From assembly GCF_001027285.1 (NCBI RefSeq), contig NZ_CP011509.1, positions 10,874,501 through 10,938,500 of the forward strand: 64,000 bases of DNA, in the 5' to 3' direction. The translations under genes and the position numbers were made by a program. The notes below the pieces were generated by a model. The model made no database searches, was not told where the DNA came from, and was given only the letters and a program-made list of their open reading frames with translations. This document shows, piece after piece, positions 1-8,035 of this stretch; the stretch's first letter is position 1; each line of letters starts with the position of its first letter. Source of the DNA: Archangium gephyra (GTDB lineage Bacteria > Myxococcota > Myxococcia > Myxococcales > Myxococcaceae).

Positions 1-1
1 C

Positions 2-181
2 GTCGCGGTGAACCAGCAGAACACGGGCATCTCCCACATCTTCAACGCCATCGCCCACATCTCCGCCGGCATGGACGAGACGATGAAGCGGCTGGACACC
101 ACGCTGCAGGCCACCGAGACGCTCCAGGCCGTCACGCGCGAGGTGACGGAGATCGCCCGCCGCTACCAGCTCAACCGCTGA
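2..181 (+). CDS. C-terminal end of a methyl-accepting chemotaxis protein (partial)
   Basis: Only the last 59 codons are inside the window; the reading frame is open from the left edge and stops with TGA at 179-181. The peptide starts VAVNQQNTGISHIFNAIA and continues as an amphipathic helix (GMDETMKRL, TLQAV, IARRYQLNR). The NQQN-x-GIxxI pattern is typical of the descending helix at the end of the cytoplasmic signalling domain of methyl-accepting chemotaxis proteins. Known role of the family: control of the CheA kinase. Ligand and membrane topology cannot be judged because the sensor part is outside the window. Another coiled-coil signalling protein remains possible. Confidence 0.7.
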   Translation, partial: VAVNQQNTGISHIFNAIAHISAGMDETMKRLDTTLQATETLQAVTREVTEIARRYQLNR

Positions 182-187
182 GGCGAC

Positions 188-595
188 ATGAAACGGCGAG
201 CCCTGCACCGCGCGGTGTTCACCCTCGCGGCCGTGTACAACGTGCTGTGGGGCCTCTACGCGGCGGTGGATCCGCAGTGGCTCTTCCGCTTCGCGGGCAT
301 GCCGCCGATGAACCAGCCCGCCCTCTTCTCCTGCCTGGGCATGGTCATCGGCGTCTACGGGCTGCTCTACGCGGAGGTGGCGCGGCGGCCCGAGCACGGC
401 TTCGCGCTGGCGGCGGTGGGGCTGCTGGGAAAGGTGCTGGGGCCCGTGGGGCTCGCGCTCCTCATCCTCCGGGGCGAGTGGCCGGTGGCGACGCTGGTGC
501 TCTGCCTCACCAATGACTTCGTCTGGTGGGTGCCCTTCGGCCTGTACCTGTGGGACGCATGGCCCCACTACCGCCGCACCTTCAGTCCCGCGTAA
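188..595 (+). CDS. small integral membrane protein, unknown function
   Basis: A 135-residue protein with about four hydrophobic segments: roughly residues 8-28, 42-62, 72-94 and 98-122. The N-terminus is MKRRALHR, and positively charged residues sit at both ends. It starts 7 bases after the preceding chemotaxis gene stops, so the two are probably co-transcribed. There is no catalytic motif that I recognise. The alternating hydrophobic segments and conserved-looking Trp/Pro turns (WWVPFGLYLWDAWP near the end) fit a small inner-membrane protein common in myxobacteria. Function is unassigned. Confidence 0.7.
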   Translation: MKRRALHRAVFTLAAVYNVLWGLYAAVDPQWLFRFAGMPPMNQPALFSCLGMVIGVYGLLYAEVARRPEHGFALAAVGLLGKVLGPVGLALLILRGEWPVATLVLCLTNDFVWWVPFGLYLWDAWPHYRRTFSPA

Positions 596-605
596 GACGC
601 GGTGC

Positions 606-3059
606 ATGAGACGTGAAACGAAGGAGCCCCAGGCCGGCGTGGCCGCGACGCTGGCCGCCATGACGCTCGAGGAGAAGGTGTCGCTGTGCGCGGGCCGCGA
701 CCTCTGGTCGCTCGGCGGCGTGCCGCGGTTGGGCGTGCCCTCCATCGTCCTCACCGACGGCCCCCACGGCGTGCGCCTCATGAAGGGGGACCTCGGCCAG
801 GCGGCCAACCTGTCCGAGCACGAGCCGGCCACGTGCTTCCCCACCGCCTCCGCCCTCGCGGCCACCTGGGACGTGGCGCTGCTCGAGGAGGTGGGCGTGG
901 CGCTCGGCGAGGAGGCGCGGGCCCTGGGGGTGAGCGTCCTGCTCGGGCCCGGCGCGAACATCAAGCGCACGCCCCTGTGCGGCCGCAACTTCGAGTACTT
1001 CTCCGAGGACCCGCTCCTCTCCTCGCGCATGGCGGCGGCGTGGATCCGCGGCGTGCAGCGCACGGGCGTGGCCGCCTCCCTCAAGCACTTCGCCGCCAAC
1101 AACCAGGAGGAGCGCCGCACGTACATCGACGCGCGGGTGGACGCGCGCGCGCTGCGGGAAATCTACCTCGCGAGCTTCGAGCACGCCGTCACCGAGGCCC
1201 AGCCGTGGACCGTCATGGCCGCCTACAACCGGCTCGAGGGGACGTACTGCACCCAGCACCCGTGGCTGCTCACCGACGTCCTCAGACGGGAGTGGGGCTT
1301 CGACGGCCTGGTGGTGTCCGACTGGGGCGCCATCGACGTGCGCGCCGAGTCGCTCGTCGCCGGGTGCGACCTGGAGATGCCCGGCTCCCTCGGAAGAGGG
1401 GATGCGGCCCTCCTGCGCGACGTGCGGACCGGGCGGGTGCCACTCGCGGCGCTCGACGCGGCGGTCACGCGCATCCTCCAGCTCATCCAGCGCACGGCCG
1501 GGGCGCGCGAGGCCGGCCACACGTACGACAAGGAGGCCCACCACGCGCTCGCGCTCCGGGCGGCCGCGGAGGGAACGGTGCTCCTGAAGAACGAGGGCGG
1601 CCTGCTGCCGGTGAGCCCCACCTCGCACCTGGCCGTCATCGGCGCCTTCGCGCAGGTGCCTCGCTACCAGGGGGCGGGCAGCTCGGAGCTCACGCCCACC
1701 CGGCTGGAGGAAGCGCTCGGGGCGCTGCGGACACGCGTCGCGGAGGCCGGCGGGCGCCTCACCTACGCTCCGGGGTATGGCCGGTACGAAGATCGTCCCG
1801 ACCCGGCGCTCATCGCCGAGGCGTGCGAGGCGGCGCGCGGTGCGGACGCCGTGCTGCTCTTCGTCGGCCTGGCCGAGGCCTACGAGACGGAAGGGCTCGA
1901 CCGGGAGTACCTGCGCCTGCCTCCCGCGCACGATGCCCTCGTTCGCGCGGTGGCCGAGGTCAACCCGCGCGTCGCCGTCGTCCTGAGCAATGGAGCCCCC
2001 GTGGAGATGCCATGGCATGCACGGGTGCCGGCCATCCTCGAGGCGTACCTCGGCGGGCAGGCGGGGGGCGGCGCCGTGGCGCGCGTGCTGCTCGGAGAGC
2101 TCGAGCCCGGGGGACGCCTGGCGGAGACCTTCCCGCTGCACCTGGAGGACCTCCCGGTGAGCGCCATGCCCAAGGGGCCCCGGGTGCTCGAGTACCGGGA
2201 GAGCCTGTACGTGGGCTACCGCTACCACGACGCGGCCGGCACGGACGTGCTGTTCCCCTTCGGGCACGGGCTCTCGTACACCTCGTTCGCGTACGCGGAC
2301 CTCTCCCTGGGCGCCCCGCGGCTGCGCGACGGCGACACGCTGGAAGTCTCCGTCACCGTGACGAACACCGGCCCGCGACCGGGCGCCGAGGTGGTGCAGG
2401 TGTACGTGCACGCCATGTCCCCCGGCGTGTTCCGCCCCCCCCAGGAGCTGAAGGCCTTCACGAAGGTGCGGCTCGCTCCGGGCGAGTCGCGGCGGGTGCG
2501 GCTGACGCTCGACCGGCGCGCCTTCGCCGTCTGGGACGCCGCACGCGAGAGCTGGGCGGTGGAGCCCGGCACCTACGAGGTGCGCGTGGGCAGTTCCTCG
2601 CGGGACGTGCGCGCTCGCGCCCGGGTGGAGCTCTCCTCCGAGGCCCCTCCCGTAGCGCGGGACGTTCCCGCGGTGTACCGGGACGTGCGAGCGCCGGGGG
2701 GCTTCAGCCACGAGGCCTTCGCCGCCCTGTACGGCGCCCCCCTGCCGGAGAACGCCCACGAGGTGCCCGGCGCCTTCACCCTCAACACCCCGCTCATGGA
2801 CATGCGAGCCTCGCCCGTGGCGCGCTTCATCCACGCGCGCATGTTCGCCGAAGCGAGCAAGGTGCTGGGGAGGGCCAAGAAGGACATCACCCCCGTCCTC
2901 CGAAGCATGCTGCAAGAGGCCTCGCTCCGCTCCCTGTGGCTCGCCAGCCAGGGCCTGGTGCGACGGCCCCTCATCGAGGCGCTGCTCTCCCTGAGCAACG
3001 GCCGCTACGCACGCGGAGCCCTCGCGCTCGTGCGTGCCGCGCTCACGCTGTGGCGATGA
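606..3059 (+). CDS. glycoside hydrolase family 3 beta-glucosidase-type enzyme
   Basis: This is an 817-residue GH3 enzyme, predicted to release terminal beta-linked sugars. It opens with MTLEEKVSLCAGRDLW and VPRLGVPSIVLTDGPHGVR, typical of the GH3 TIM barrel. The KHFAANNQEE block follows, then VVSDWGAID, in which Asp239 is the expected nucleophile. The second alpha/beta domain covers about residues 320-540, and FPFGHGLSYTSF leads into a fibronectin-III-like domain (about 560-680). The last 110 residues or so are an extension I do not recognise. No signal peptide is visible with the ATG at 606; an upstream in-frame ATG at 513 lies inside the preceding gene and would add an unlikely 31-residue leader. 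It is therefore probably cytoplasmic. The exact sugar substrate cannot be read from sequence. Confidence 0.93.
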   Translation: MRRETKEPQAGVAATLAAMTLEEKVSLCAGRDLWSLGGVPRLGVPSIVLTDGPHGVRLMKGDLGQAANLSEHEPATCFPTASALAATWDVALLEEVGVALGEEARALGVSVLLGPGANIKRTPLCGRNFEYFSEDPLLSSRMAAAWIRGVQRTGVAASLKHFAANNQEERRTYIDARVDARALREIYLASFEHAVTEAQPWTVMAAYNRLEGTYCTQHPWLLTDVLRREWGFDGLVVSDWGAIDVRAESLVAGCDLEMPGSLGRGDAALLRDVRTGRVPLAALDAAVTRILQLIQRTAGAREAGHTYDKEAHHALALRAAAEGTVLLKNEGGLLPVSPTSHLAVIGAFAQVPRYQGAGSSELTPTRLEEALGALRTRVAEAGGRLTYAPGYGRYEDRPDPALIAEACEAARGADAVLLFVGLAEAYETEGLDREYLRLPPAHDALVRAVAEVNPRVAVVLSNGAPVEMPWHARVPAILEAYLGGQAGGGAVARVLLGELEPGGRLAETFPLHLEDLPVSAMPKGPRVLEYRESLYVGYRYHDAAGTDVLFPFGHGLSYTSFAYADLSLGAPRLRDGDTLEVSVTVTNTGPRPGAEVVQVYVHAMSPGVFRPPQELKAFTKVRLAPGESRRVRLTLDRRAFAVWDAARESWAVEPGTYEVRVGSSSRDVRARARVELSSEAPPVARDVPAVYRDVRAPGGFSHEAFAALYGAPLPENAHEVPGAFTLNTPLMDMRASPVARFIHARMFAEASKVLGRAKKDITPVLRSMLQEASLRSLWLASQGLVRRPLIEALLSLSNGRYARGALALVRAALTLWR

Positions 3060-3106
3060 GCGGCACCTCGGCTCACGCAGGCGAGGGGCTCACTCGCTGG
3101 AGCCGG

Positions 3107-3509
3107 GCGCTCAGTCCTCGGCCTCCTGGCAGACCGGGCCGGAGCCACAAACGAAGACCACGGTGTTGAAGAAGTCCGCCGCGCTCGAGCACGACGTGGT
3201 GCGGATACGCTCCAGGCACGTGTCGAGCCCCTTCTCGTCGATGGCGGGGCAGTTGTTCGCCGTCCACGCGCCCTGGAAGAAATCCCGGTTCTTCACCTCA
3301 CACTCGGCCCGGTCCTCGTAGGACTGGTCCTCGTCAGGGCCGATCTCCTCACACCCCGCGTAGAAGTCGCAGGCGGCCCGGGCGGCCTGGACATGCGCAT
3401 CCGCGCGGGTGGTCGGGCCACAGGCGGGCAGAACGAGAACCAGGGACAGCAGGGACAGGGAGGGAGCGATGCGCATACGGGTGACTCGCGATTCGGGTTG
3501 AGAGGTGGA
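3107..3509. repeat. segmental duplication, copy 1 (matches 14413-14815)
   Basis: About 403 bases, without length change, match 14413-14815 in the same orientation. The match runs from just beyond the 3' end of the lipoprotein gene (gcgctcag at 3107) through the whole gene and about 33 bases upstream of its start, including acgggtgactcgcgattcgg. The alignment fades after gagaggtgga. Conservation of the upstream segment means the regulatory region was copied with the gene. Confidence 0.9.
3111..3476 (-). CDS. small Cys-rich lipoprotein, duplicated family, copy 1
   Basis: A 121-residue predicted lipoprotein. The signal sequence MRIAPSLSLLSLVLVLPAC has a clear lipobox (LPAC, lipidated Cys19). 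The mature part has eight further cysteines, in contexts such as AACDFYAGCEE, AECEV, NNCPA, DTCLERI, TSCSS, FVCGSG and VCQEAED, so up to four disulfides are possible. It is 87% identical by my count (105 of 121) to the product of 14417-14782. It is convergent with the GH3 gene, with 51 bases between the stops. I know no function for this family; the Cys spacing resembles other small myxobacterial secreted proteins. Confidence 0.8.
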   Translation of the reverse strand: MRIAPSLSLLSLVLVLPACGPTTRADAHVQAARAACDFYAGCEEIGPDEDQSYEDRAECEVKNRDFFQGAWTANNCPAIDEKGLDTCLERIRTTSCSSAADFFNTVVFVCGSGPVCQEAED

Positions 3510-3694
3510 TCCTGCCTCGAGGCGCCTGATAGCCCGACAAGCCTTATCGGTCTACTCGTTCATCGAGAGGGCTTTGGGTGCTCCTGCTCTGGGGGTAGGC
3601 TCGGACGCCGAGTGCGGATGGAACGCAGAGGGGACGTTACCGCGGCGCACGGCCCCTCGGCGGCATGTGACTCCCAGCGCCTGAGGATCTCGCA

Positions 3695-4144
3695 ATGACT
3701 GCAACCCGTTGGTTGGGACTGGCCACGCTGACCCTGCTGTTCGCCACGAACGCCCTCGCCCAGGCCCCGAGCGCCCTGGGGCGCTGGACCACCATTGATG
3801 ACGAGACGAAGAAGCCGAAGTCCATCGTCACCATCTACGAAGAGGGCGGCAAGCTGTACGGGAAGATCGAGAAGCTCTTCCGCGAGCCCACCGAGGAGCA
3901 GAATCCGCTCTGCGACAAGTGCGAGGGGACGCTGAAGAACCAGCCCATCCTCGGGATGGTCATCCTGCGCGACCTCAAGAAGGACGGCAATGAGTGGTCG
4001 GGTGGCACGATCCTCGACCCGGCCAATGGCAAGACCTACAAGGTCAAGCTCGCCATCGAGGACGGTGGCAAGAAGCTGAAGGTCCGCGGCTTCATCGGCA
4101 TCGCACTCATCGGGCGCACCCAGTACTGGATGCGCGCCGAGTAG
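3695..4144 (+). CDS. DUF2147-family secreted protein
   Basis: A 149-residue protein with a cleavable signal peptide (MTATRWLGLATLTLLFATNALAQ, cut after AQA). The mature part matches the DUF2147 pattern: GRWTTIDDETKKPKSIVTI near the start, GKLYGKIEKLF, a short CDKC pair, ILGMVILRDLK, then DPANGKTYKVKL and RGFIGIALIGRTQYWMR. The family is a small lipocalin-like beta-barrel found in the periplasm; its role is not established. It is a single gene with a GC-rich hairpin after the stop. Function remains unknown, but family membership looks firm. Confidence 0.85.
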   Translation: MTATRWLGLATLTLLFATNALAQAPSALGRWTTIDDETKKPKSIVTIYEEGGKLYGKIEKLFREPTEEQNPLCDKCEGTLKNQPILGMVILRDLKKDGNEWSGGTILDPANGKTYKVKLAIEDGGKKLKVRGFIGIALIGRTQYWMRAE

Positions 4145-4162
4145 GTCGAGCATCAAGGCCGC

Positions 4163-4185
4163 CCTCCCGGGAGCTTCCCGGGGGG
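4163..4185 (+). terminator. GC-rich hairpin, possible terminator
   Basis: The bases 4163-4172 (cctcccggga) pair with 4176-4185 (tcccgggggg) across a three-base loop, allowing one G-T pair. It lies 19 bases after the stop of the DUF2147 gene and 20 bases before the next start. There is no T run after the stem, so intrinsic termination is uncertain; it may only slow polymerase or shield the mRNA end. Confidence 0.4.
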
Positions 4186-4204
4186 CTGGCGGAGGACACG
4201 ACAG

Positions 4205-5020
4205 ATGGCACAGTCACGCGAGTGGACGTACCCCGGACTGCGCGGCCAGCTCGTGGCCCGGACGTGGAGCGGGTCCCAGACGCCGACGCACCTGGTGGTG
4301 ATCGCTCACGGCTACGGCGAGCACCTCGGCCGGTACGAGGCGGTGGCCGACGCGCTCGTCCGCAACGGGGCCGGGGTGTACGCGGTCGACCACCTCGGCC
4401 ATGGCAAGAGCGAGGGGGAGCGGGTCCTCGTCGAGGACTTCGAGGACATCGTCACCGATCTGCACACGCTGGACGAGGCCGCACGCAAGGAGCACCCGCG
4501 CCTGCCGGTGGTGCTGCTGGGCCACTCCATGGGCGGGCTCATCGCCTCGCGGTACGCGCAGCGTTACGGCGACACCCTCGCCGCACTGGTGCTCTCGAGC
4601 CCGGTGATCGGCATGTGGGGCGCCGCCAGCGCACTGCTGGCGATGGAGGAGATTCCGGACGTGCCGTTGGACGTGACCACGTTGTCCCGCGACCCGGCCG
4701 TCGGCGAGCGGTACGCGGCGGACCCGCTGGTCTGGCACGGGCCGTTCAAGCGAACCACGGTCGCGTCGATGCAGCGCGCGGTCGAGGCGGTCAACCAGGG
4801 TCCGGGCGTCGGCGGCCTGCCGCTGCTGTGGATCCACGGCGAGGACGACCAGTTGGTCCCCATCGAGGGCACCCGGTCCGGCATCGAGCACCTCCGCGGC
4901 GGCCGTTACGTGGAGCGCATCTATCCGGGCGGCCGGCACGAGCTCTTCAATGAGACGAACGCCGACGAGGTGATCGCCGACGTCACGGAGTTCATCCGGA
5001 CGCAACTCGGCGCCCGCTGA
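4205..5020 (+). CDS. alpha/beta hydrolase, monoacylglycerol-lipase type
   Basis: A 271-residue serine hydrolase of the monoacylglycerol lipase/lysophospholipase group. The oxyanion strand HLVVIAHGYGEHLGRY comes first, followed by DHLGHGKSEG. The nucleophile elbow is GHSMGG (Ser108), and the acid is Asp215 in HGEDDQLVP. The histidine is His245 in GGRHELFNE. All triad members are present and in the usual order, and the length is normal for the family. There is no signal peptide, so a cytoplasmic role in releasing fatty acids from mono-acyl lipids is likely. The sequence is slightly less biased in codon use than its neighbours and resembles actinobacterial homologues, but transfer cannot be shown by eye. 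Confidence 0.9.
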   Translation: MAQSREWTYPGLRGQLVARTWSGSQTPTHLVVIAHGYGEHLGRYEAVADALVRNGAGVYAVDHLGHGKSEGERVLVEDFEDIVTDLHTLDEAARKEHPRLPVVLLGHSMGGLIASRYAQRYGDTLAALVLSSPVIGMWGAASALLAMEEIPDVPLDVTTLSRDPAVGERYAADPLVWHGPFKRTTVASMQRAVEAVNQGPGVGGLPLLWIHGEDDQLVPIEGTRSGIEHLRGGRYVERIYPGGRHELFNETNADEVIADVTEFIRTQLGAR

Positions 5021-5087
5021 GTGGGGGGGGGCCGGGTTGGTCTGACACGTGCAAGGCATGAGGCCACTCCTGAACCCAAGGTGGCCC

Positions 5088-5867
5088 ATGTCCCGTTTGA
5101 TTCTCCCTCTGTTGCTCCTGCTCGCCCCCGTTGCCCGCGCCGCCGAGGCCACGGGGCAAGAGCCCTCTCCGGAGTCCGCTGCCACCGTGACAGAAGTGTC
5201 CGGGACCTCCGGGGAAGTGGCCGCGGCCGAGGCCCCGGCCAGCGAGTTCCAGGCCCCGGGCCGCTCCCGCTACCTGCTCGGCCACAGTGGGATGATGCTG
5301 CGCCGCGGCGAGGGCTTCGTCTCCCAGAAGGAGCTCCTCTACACCGTGGCCTCGGTGGGCCTGACGGACCATGTCACGGTGACGCTCGGCAGCGTGCTGC
5401 CGGGCCTGCTGCTCCAGGGGCGCCAGGGCCTGAACTTCGTGGGCGGCGTGAAGGTGGGCGGCTCGCTCACGGAGCGGCTGCACCTGGCCGCCGGTGTGGA
5501 AATGGCCGTGCTGCCCTTCATGGCCACCGGCTTCGGCCTCGCGTACGGCAGCCTGACCTATGGCACCCCTGACGCCCATGTCACGGTGGGCGGCGGCGTC
5601 ACCCCGCTCTTCTACACCAGCCAGTTCGTCCCCGCCGCCACGGCCGTCGGCAATGTCAGCGGCCACCTGCGCCTGGCGCGGCACTTCGCCGCCGTCACCG
5701 AGAACTGGGTGTTCCTCTCCCCCACCCCCTTCGTCGACCAGGTCCCGATGATCAACACGCTCGCCCTGCGCCTCATGGGGCGGCACTGGTCCGTGGACCT
5801 CGGTGCCGCTCGCCTCCCGGGCTCCTTCTTCCTGCCCTGGGCCGACCTCTCGTGGCACTGGGGGTGA
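5088..5867 (+). CDS. secreted protein, possible outer-membrane beta-barrel
   Basis: A 259-residue protein with a signal peptide (MSRLILPLLLLLAPVARAAEA). The start at 5088 is preferred because AAGGTGG precedes it and it places the signal peptide at the N-terminus; an earlier ATG at 5058 and GTG at 5049 would add a polar leader. The low-complexity segment after the signal (Ala/Glu/Pro-rich) leads into alternating beta-like stretches with repeated glycine and aromatic residues (YTVASVGLTDHVTVTLG, LAYGSLTYG, VGGGVTPLFYT). It ends in LSWHWG. This pattern suggests an antiparallel outer-membrane barrel, but I recognise no named family. Convergent with the next gene. Confidence 0.65.
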   Translation: MSRLILPLLLLLAPVARAAEATGQEPSPESAATVTEVSGTSGEVAAAEAPASEFQAPGRSRYLLGHSGMMLRRGEGFVSQKELLYTVASVGLTDHVTVTLGSVLPGLLLQGRQGLNFVGGVKVGGSLTERLHLAAGVEMAVLPFMATGFGLAYGSLTYGTPDAHVTVGGGVTPLFYTSQFVPAATAVGNVSGHLRLARHFAAVTENWVFLSPTPFVDQVPMINTLALRLMGRHWSVDLGAARLPGSFFLPWADLSWHWG

Positions 5868-5868
5868 C

Positions 5869-5882
5869 GCCTGGCGCCAGGC
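5869..5882. other. 14-base perfect palindrome between convergent genes
   Basis: gcctggcgccaggc lies in the 18 bases between the stops of the two convergent genes (5867 and 5886). It is a perfect inverted repeat with no loop bases. It could form a short hairpin on either transcript and help to end both, but there is no T run. Confidence 0.35.
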
Positions 5883-5885
5883 CGG

Positions 5886-7067
5886 TCAAGGCTGCTTCAG
5901 GAACTCCAGCGCGAGGGACGCATCCAGGCCGCCTCCCTCGAGGTACTCCCCGTCCACGTTGAAGGCGGGGAACTGGATGGTCATCACCCCGGCCAGATGG
6001 CCGTTCGCATCGACGATGGGGGCGCCGCTGAACCCGCGGAGCACGACGGGCGTCTCGAGCACATAGCGAAAGACGCCGTTGCCGGCCCGCCCGCTCACGC
6101 GGCCACTGAAGACGCGCTGGCGGCAGTTGCGCTCCCGGTACTCGCAGCCGACCAGGAAGACGCGCTCCCCCAGCGCCACGGGCGTCTTGCGCACGGTCAG
6201 GGGCGTGGCGGGCAGCTCCTTCTTGGGCTCCACCTCGAGCAACAGCCAGTCGCTGTCCTGGGCCCGCTCGAGCTCCTTCATGGCCAGGCGCGTGGCACGA
6301 ACGGAGGGCTTCGGCCTGGTCCGCACCGAGAGCGTCCACGACTCCAGCCGCGCATCCAGTTGCGCGAGCGGCACCGGCGGCTCCACGCCACCCGACTCGC
6401 CGAGCAGGTGCGCCACGGTGCCCGCGTAGGTCCGTCCTCCCGCCGAGAACAGGAAGGCGCTCGCGCCCGACATCTCCGAGGCGGGCTCTCGGAACCGCAC
6501 CTCGTTCGTCAACACGAGCTGCGGCCACTTCTGGGGAGGGGACTTCGCCCAGCGCATCGCTGGCGGGTTGCTCCCGGAGGGAGGAGTGAAGGGCGCCTGC
6601 TGGCCGAGCACCGTGGCCTGGTCCGCCTGCATGCAGTTCGGACTGGCCGCGGAGATGAGGAGGAACCACGGGTCCTTCCACTCGAGCCGGATGCCGTGCT
6701 CGTTCACCTCGTAGGGAATGGGGCGGTCGGGCAGGAACGTCTGGGCCGCGGGGCCGTTCCAGCGCACGCGGACCGTCGCCTCCTTGCCCTTTCCCCCGAA
6801 CACCAGCGTGCCCTTGGAAGGAGCGTGCGGCGGCTGCTCCAGGGTGATGGACTCGCCCTGCACGTGGACGCGCACGAGCTCGAGCGCGCGGACCTCGCGC
6901 ATCCAGGCCCGAATCTCCTCGGGCGTGTGCTCGTCCAGCAGGAAGTTGTAGACGAGCGGCTGGCTCGCGATGCACCAGGAACCCGCGAAGTCCTTCGCGG
7001 GTCCCGTGGTGGCGGCTGGAGGGTTGAGAGAGAGGAGCACTGCGAGAGCAACGGCCCAGGGAGTCAT
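5886..7067 (-). CDS. secreted protein with a trypsin-fold peptidase domain
   Basis: A 393-residue protein with a signal peptide (MTPWAVALAVLLSLNPPAA). The first half (to about residue 165) is unrecognised and contains WKDPWFLLISAASPNCM. The second half looks like a trypsin-like peptidase fold: GRTYAGTVAHLLGES carries the candidate histidine, QDSDWLLLEVE the candidate aspartate, and RGFSGAPIVDANGHLAGVMT the serine in a GxSGxP context. An active peptidase is therefore plausible, although the histidine context is AHLL rather than the usual AAHC. The protein is probably periplasmic or secreted. The substrate is unknown. Confidence 0.75.
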   Translation of the reverse strand: MTPWAVALAVLLSLNPPAATTGPAKDFAGSWCIASQPLVYNFLLDEHTPEEIRAWMREVRALELVRVHVQGESITLEQPPHAPSKGTLVFGGKGKEATVRVRWNGPAAQTFLPDRPIPYEVNEHGIRLEWKDPWFLLISAASPNCMQADQATVLGQQAPFTPPSGSNPPAMRWAKSPPQKWPQLVLTNEVRFREPASEMSGASAFLFSAGGRTYAGTVAHLLGESGGVEPPVPLAQLDARLESWTLSVRTRPKPSVRATRLAMKELERAQDSDWLLLEVEPKKELPATPLTVRKTPVALGERVFLVGCEYRERNCRQRVFSGRVSGRAGNGVFRYVLETPVVLRGFSGAPIVDANGHLAGVMTIQFPAFNVDGEYLEGGGLDASLALEFLKQP

Positions 7068-7141
7068 GGGCGCATCCTACCCAACGAGCACGTAGATCCC
7101 CGCGTCCAACTCGCCCTCGGGCGTGAGCACCTGCGTGACAG

Positions 7142-7249
7142 CCCGCCGGCGTTCCGCCAGCGCGCGACCTCAAGGACGTGCCCCGCGTGCGCGCCCTGCT
7201 CGATCACGTGGTCGCGGCGTTGGAGGCGGACCGGGCGCGTCTGGAGTAA
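7142..7249 (+). pseudogene. possible remnant of a LysR-type regulator C-terminus
   Basis: In the frame ending at TAA 7247-7249 the sequence reads RDLKDVPRVRALLDHVVAAL followed by EADRARLE. This looks like the last helix of a LysR-type regulator, where a D-L-(K/R)-x-x-x-R-(V/I)-R pattern precedes the final helix. No start codon, helix-turn-helix or effector domain is present upstream; the frame soon runs into the 5' region of the minus-strand trypsin-fold gene. It is best seen as a decayed fragment. The identification rests on about 25 residues, so chance similarity is possible. Confidence 0.35.
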
Positions 7250-7324
7250 GCCGGCACAGGGGGTGATAGCCTTCCCACCCGCTGTACGGGTACCCACGCG
7301 TCCGCACTCTTGGAAAGGCTCCGC

Positions 7325-7996
7325 ATGTCCCTGCCGCGCTCCTCGCTCGCCGCCGTCCTGCTGCCCTCCCTGTTCCTGGCCCCCCTGACCGCCAGCGCCA
7401 CGCCTCCCGAGGGCGCCTGCGAGGTGAAAGTGGAGGGGGCCGTGAAGAAGTCCTTCAGCGGAAAGGGGGGCAACATGGCCGTGGCCTCGGACCACTGGTA
7501 CACCAAGGCGGAGCTGCGTGACGCCCTGCTCAAGATCGAAGCCATGGGCGCCGCGAACCCCTCGGAAGCGGCGAAGGCCAAGGTGGACAAGGCCATGAAG
7601 GAAGGCGCCCAGATGATGGGGCCGCTGGTGCTCAACTGCGTGAGCACGGAGGGGATGAGCAAGGGCAACCTCAACATCCTCCCCGGCTCGCGGAACTCCA
7701 TGGAGCGCATTCCCTTCAAGCCGGGCAAGGTGCGGCTCGTCTCCGACATGCCCAAGCCCGGCGAGCTCAGCGTCAAGCTCGCCATCGGGGAGGACACCTT
7801 CGTGCTGACCCGTCCTGGCGAGCTGGTGCTGACGCGCTTCGACGGCTCGGGCATCACCGGCACCTTCCGCTACGAGGCGAAGAAGTTCGTGCCCATCTAC
7901 GAGCCGCAGGGCCCCGAGCAGAAGGTCACCGTGGTGGGAACCTTCGACTTCCCCTGCCCCTACCCGTCGGAAATCTGCCGCAAGGCGAAGCGCTGA
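7325..7996 (+). CDS. secreted protein, unknown function
   Basis: A 223-residue protein starting MSLPRSSLAAVLLPSLFLAP with a cleavage site after TASA. GGAAAGG lies 8 bases before this ATG; an in-frame ATG 15 bases upstream is less well placed. The mature protein has four or so cysteines (GACEVKVEG, LNCVSTEG, FPCPYPSEICRK), and mixed alpha/beta regions. The C-terminal half has regular beta-strand character (GELSVKLAIGEDTFVLTRPG, ITGTFRYEAKKF). I do not recognise a domain. It is likely periplasmic and disulfide-bonded. It is followed 39 bases later by the propeller-protein gene, so the two may share a transcript. Confidence 0.7.
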   Translation: MSLPRSSLAAVLLPSLFLAPLTASATPPEGACEVKVEGAVKKSFSGKGGNMAVASDHWYTKAELRDALLKIEAMGAANPSEAAKAKVDKAMKEGAQMMGPLVLNCVSTEGMSKGNLNILPGSRNSMERIPFKPGKVRLVSDMPKPGELSVKLAIGEDTFVLTRPGELVLTRFDGSGITGTFRYEAKKFVPIYEPQGPEQKVTVVGTFDFPCPYPSEICRKAKR

Positions 7997-8035
7997 GTGG
8001 CCGCGGCGCGCCGCTGATGCGAGAAGGAGGTCCGG

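Noticed and set aside
582-2915. Long open frame on the minus strand opposite the GH3 gene (777 residues)
   Set aside because: It is a GC-rich shadow of a clear GH3 gene: composition is Gly/Arg/His-rich with no recognisable domain. The same applies to other long antisense frames, such as 57677-62875 opposite the act operon.
3107-3509. Insertion sequence around the duplicated lipoprotein gene
   Set aside because: No transposase, terminal inverted repeats or target-site duplication at either copy.
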